Source: Brachyhypopomus gauderio (Eukaryota > Chordata > Actinopteri > Gymnotiformes > Hypopomidae). From it: a DNA stretch of 64,000 bases. Each line of letters begins with the position of its first letter. The first letter of the stretch is position 1. Of the stretch, positions 63,745 to 64,000 are shown one piece after another. A program made the translations under genes and the position numbers. Where the stretch lies: NCBI RefSeq assembly GCF_052324685.1, contig NW_027506901.1, positions 1,156,001 to 1,220,000 of the forward strand. Reading direction: 5' to 3'. Under the pieces are notes generated by a model. It did not search any database and was not told where the DNA came from. It saw only the letters and a program-made list of their open reading frames with translations.

Positions 63745-64000
63745 CGTATGTTTTATCATGCAGTGATGCTGAGTGAGGTGACTTGCACCTGTACCCTTGA
63801 TTTTGAAAGTTGCATTAAAAAGATCTGCAATCAATAGATCAAACGCCACATCTCACTTTTGATTCACAGAATGCCACGCTTTTGAACACCTGATCACCTG
63901 GAGTTGATACCAGCTTGAAGTTAACAGTGAGTAGACTCTTATGGAGATTCATGTATTTGAATTTACTTCTTAAGCCATTGGCAACTCATAAGCAATCACA
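63745..64000. other. Partial monomer 98 (divergent spacer only)
   Basis: The window ends inside the divergent spacer, which carries the cataagcaatcac marker. By the 3920-bp pattern the next gene should be a Ser(TGA) with a truncated Asp partner (inference). Confidence 0.8.

Larger units (their letters stand above)
1..64000. repeat. Tandem tRNA-Ser/tRNA-Asp satellite array, 97 monomers
   Basis: The window is filled by a 662-bp unit repeated head to tail, with 97 Ser loci and 97 Asp loci. Departures from 662 bp are few and additive: 18-bp deletion (4 monomers), 52-bp deletion (13), 13-bp spacer deletion (2), 2-bp deletion after the Ser gene (2), 3-bp deletion (1), and a 305-bp transposon with its 8-bp target duplication (1). 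These account exactly for the distance between monomers 1 and 97. Neighbouring monomers differ at only a few sites, so the array is strongly homogenised. It extends beyond both window edges. Confidence 0.98.

Noticed and set aside
1-64000. Repeated short open reading frames of about 60-110 codons on both strands in every monomer
   Set aside because: They run across tRNA genes and spacers, overlap each other in several frames, often need non-ATG starts, and are conserved only because the DNA is homogenised. Frame-breaking 2-, 3-, 13-, 18- and 52-bp deletions spread freely. I see no sign of protein selection.
1-64000. CRISPR-like or phage tRNA array
   Set aside because: The repeat unit is 662 bp with no spacer diversity, and the tRNAs have eukaryotic Pol III boxes and terminators and lack encoded CCA.
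1-64000. tRNA-derived SINE expansion
   Set aside because: Copies are strictly tandem, with no A-rich tails or target duplications around monomers, and both tRNA genes keep full cloverleafs.
1-64000. TGA anticodon as a selenocysteine or suppressor tRNA
   Set aside because: Anticodon TGA (DNA) reads UCA, a serine codon, and the 82-nt body lacks the long acceptor stem of tRNA-Sec.

Overview
The whole window is one tandem array: a tRNA-gene satellite with a 662-bp monomer, present 97 times head to tail, plus a partial monomer at each edge. Every monomer carries a tRNA-Ser gene on the + strand (82 nt) and a tRNA-Asp(GTC) gene on the - strand (72 nt). The two genes converge, with 183 nt between their 3' ends. 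A 325-nt gene-free spacer separates each Asp 5' end from the next Ser 5' end. Both genes have A and B boxes and a T5 RNA polymerase III terminator. There are no introns and no encoded CCA. I see no protein-coding gene; the many short open frames are the same spacer and tRNA sequence read through again and again.

The organism is a eukaryote, most likely a vertebrate and plausibly a ray-finned fish (inference). Support: both tRNAs match the vertebrate Ser and Asp consensus closely, most point differences between monomers are CpG-to-TpG/CpA changes as in a methylated genome, one monomer carries a short non-autonomous hAT transposon, and very large tRNA arrays are known in fish such as zebrafish.

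By anticodon, 61 Ser genes are CGA and 36 are TGA. The TGA genes always also have base 1 changed (G to T, or A in two), which breaks the 1-72 pair. Of the Asp genes, 79 are full length. Four have an 18-bp deletion of the T arm, 13 have lost their 5' 24 nt to a 52-bp deletion, and one is split by the transposon. All 18 broken Asp genes lie in TGA monomers.

Layout. 1-6249: mixed monomers, with the hAT insertion at 3282-3586. 6250-10221: two copies of a 3-monomer repeat (1986 bp). 10222-14191: transition into alternating CGA/TGA monomers. 14192-24729: a 6-monomer higher-order repeat of 3954 bp, two full copies and four monomers of a third. 24730-37524: irregular monomers with a 3169-bp block duplicated 4465 bp apart. 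37525-42820: 3-monomer repeats. 42821-63744: a 6-monomer higher-order repeat of 3920 bp in five copies, two of them with one extra monomer. 63745-64000: start of the next monomer. This organisation, monomers nested in homogenised higher-order repeats, is like centromeric satellites but built from tRNA genes. The monomer lengths and deletions sum exactly to the observed distance between the first and last monomer.

Positions inside tRNAs use standard tRNA numbering. In every Ser gene the anticodon is at start+33 to start+35. In every full-length Asp gene it lies 33-35 nt inside the high-coordinate (5') end.
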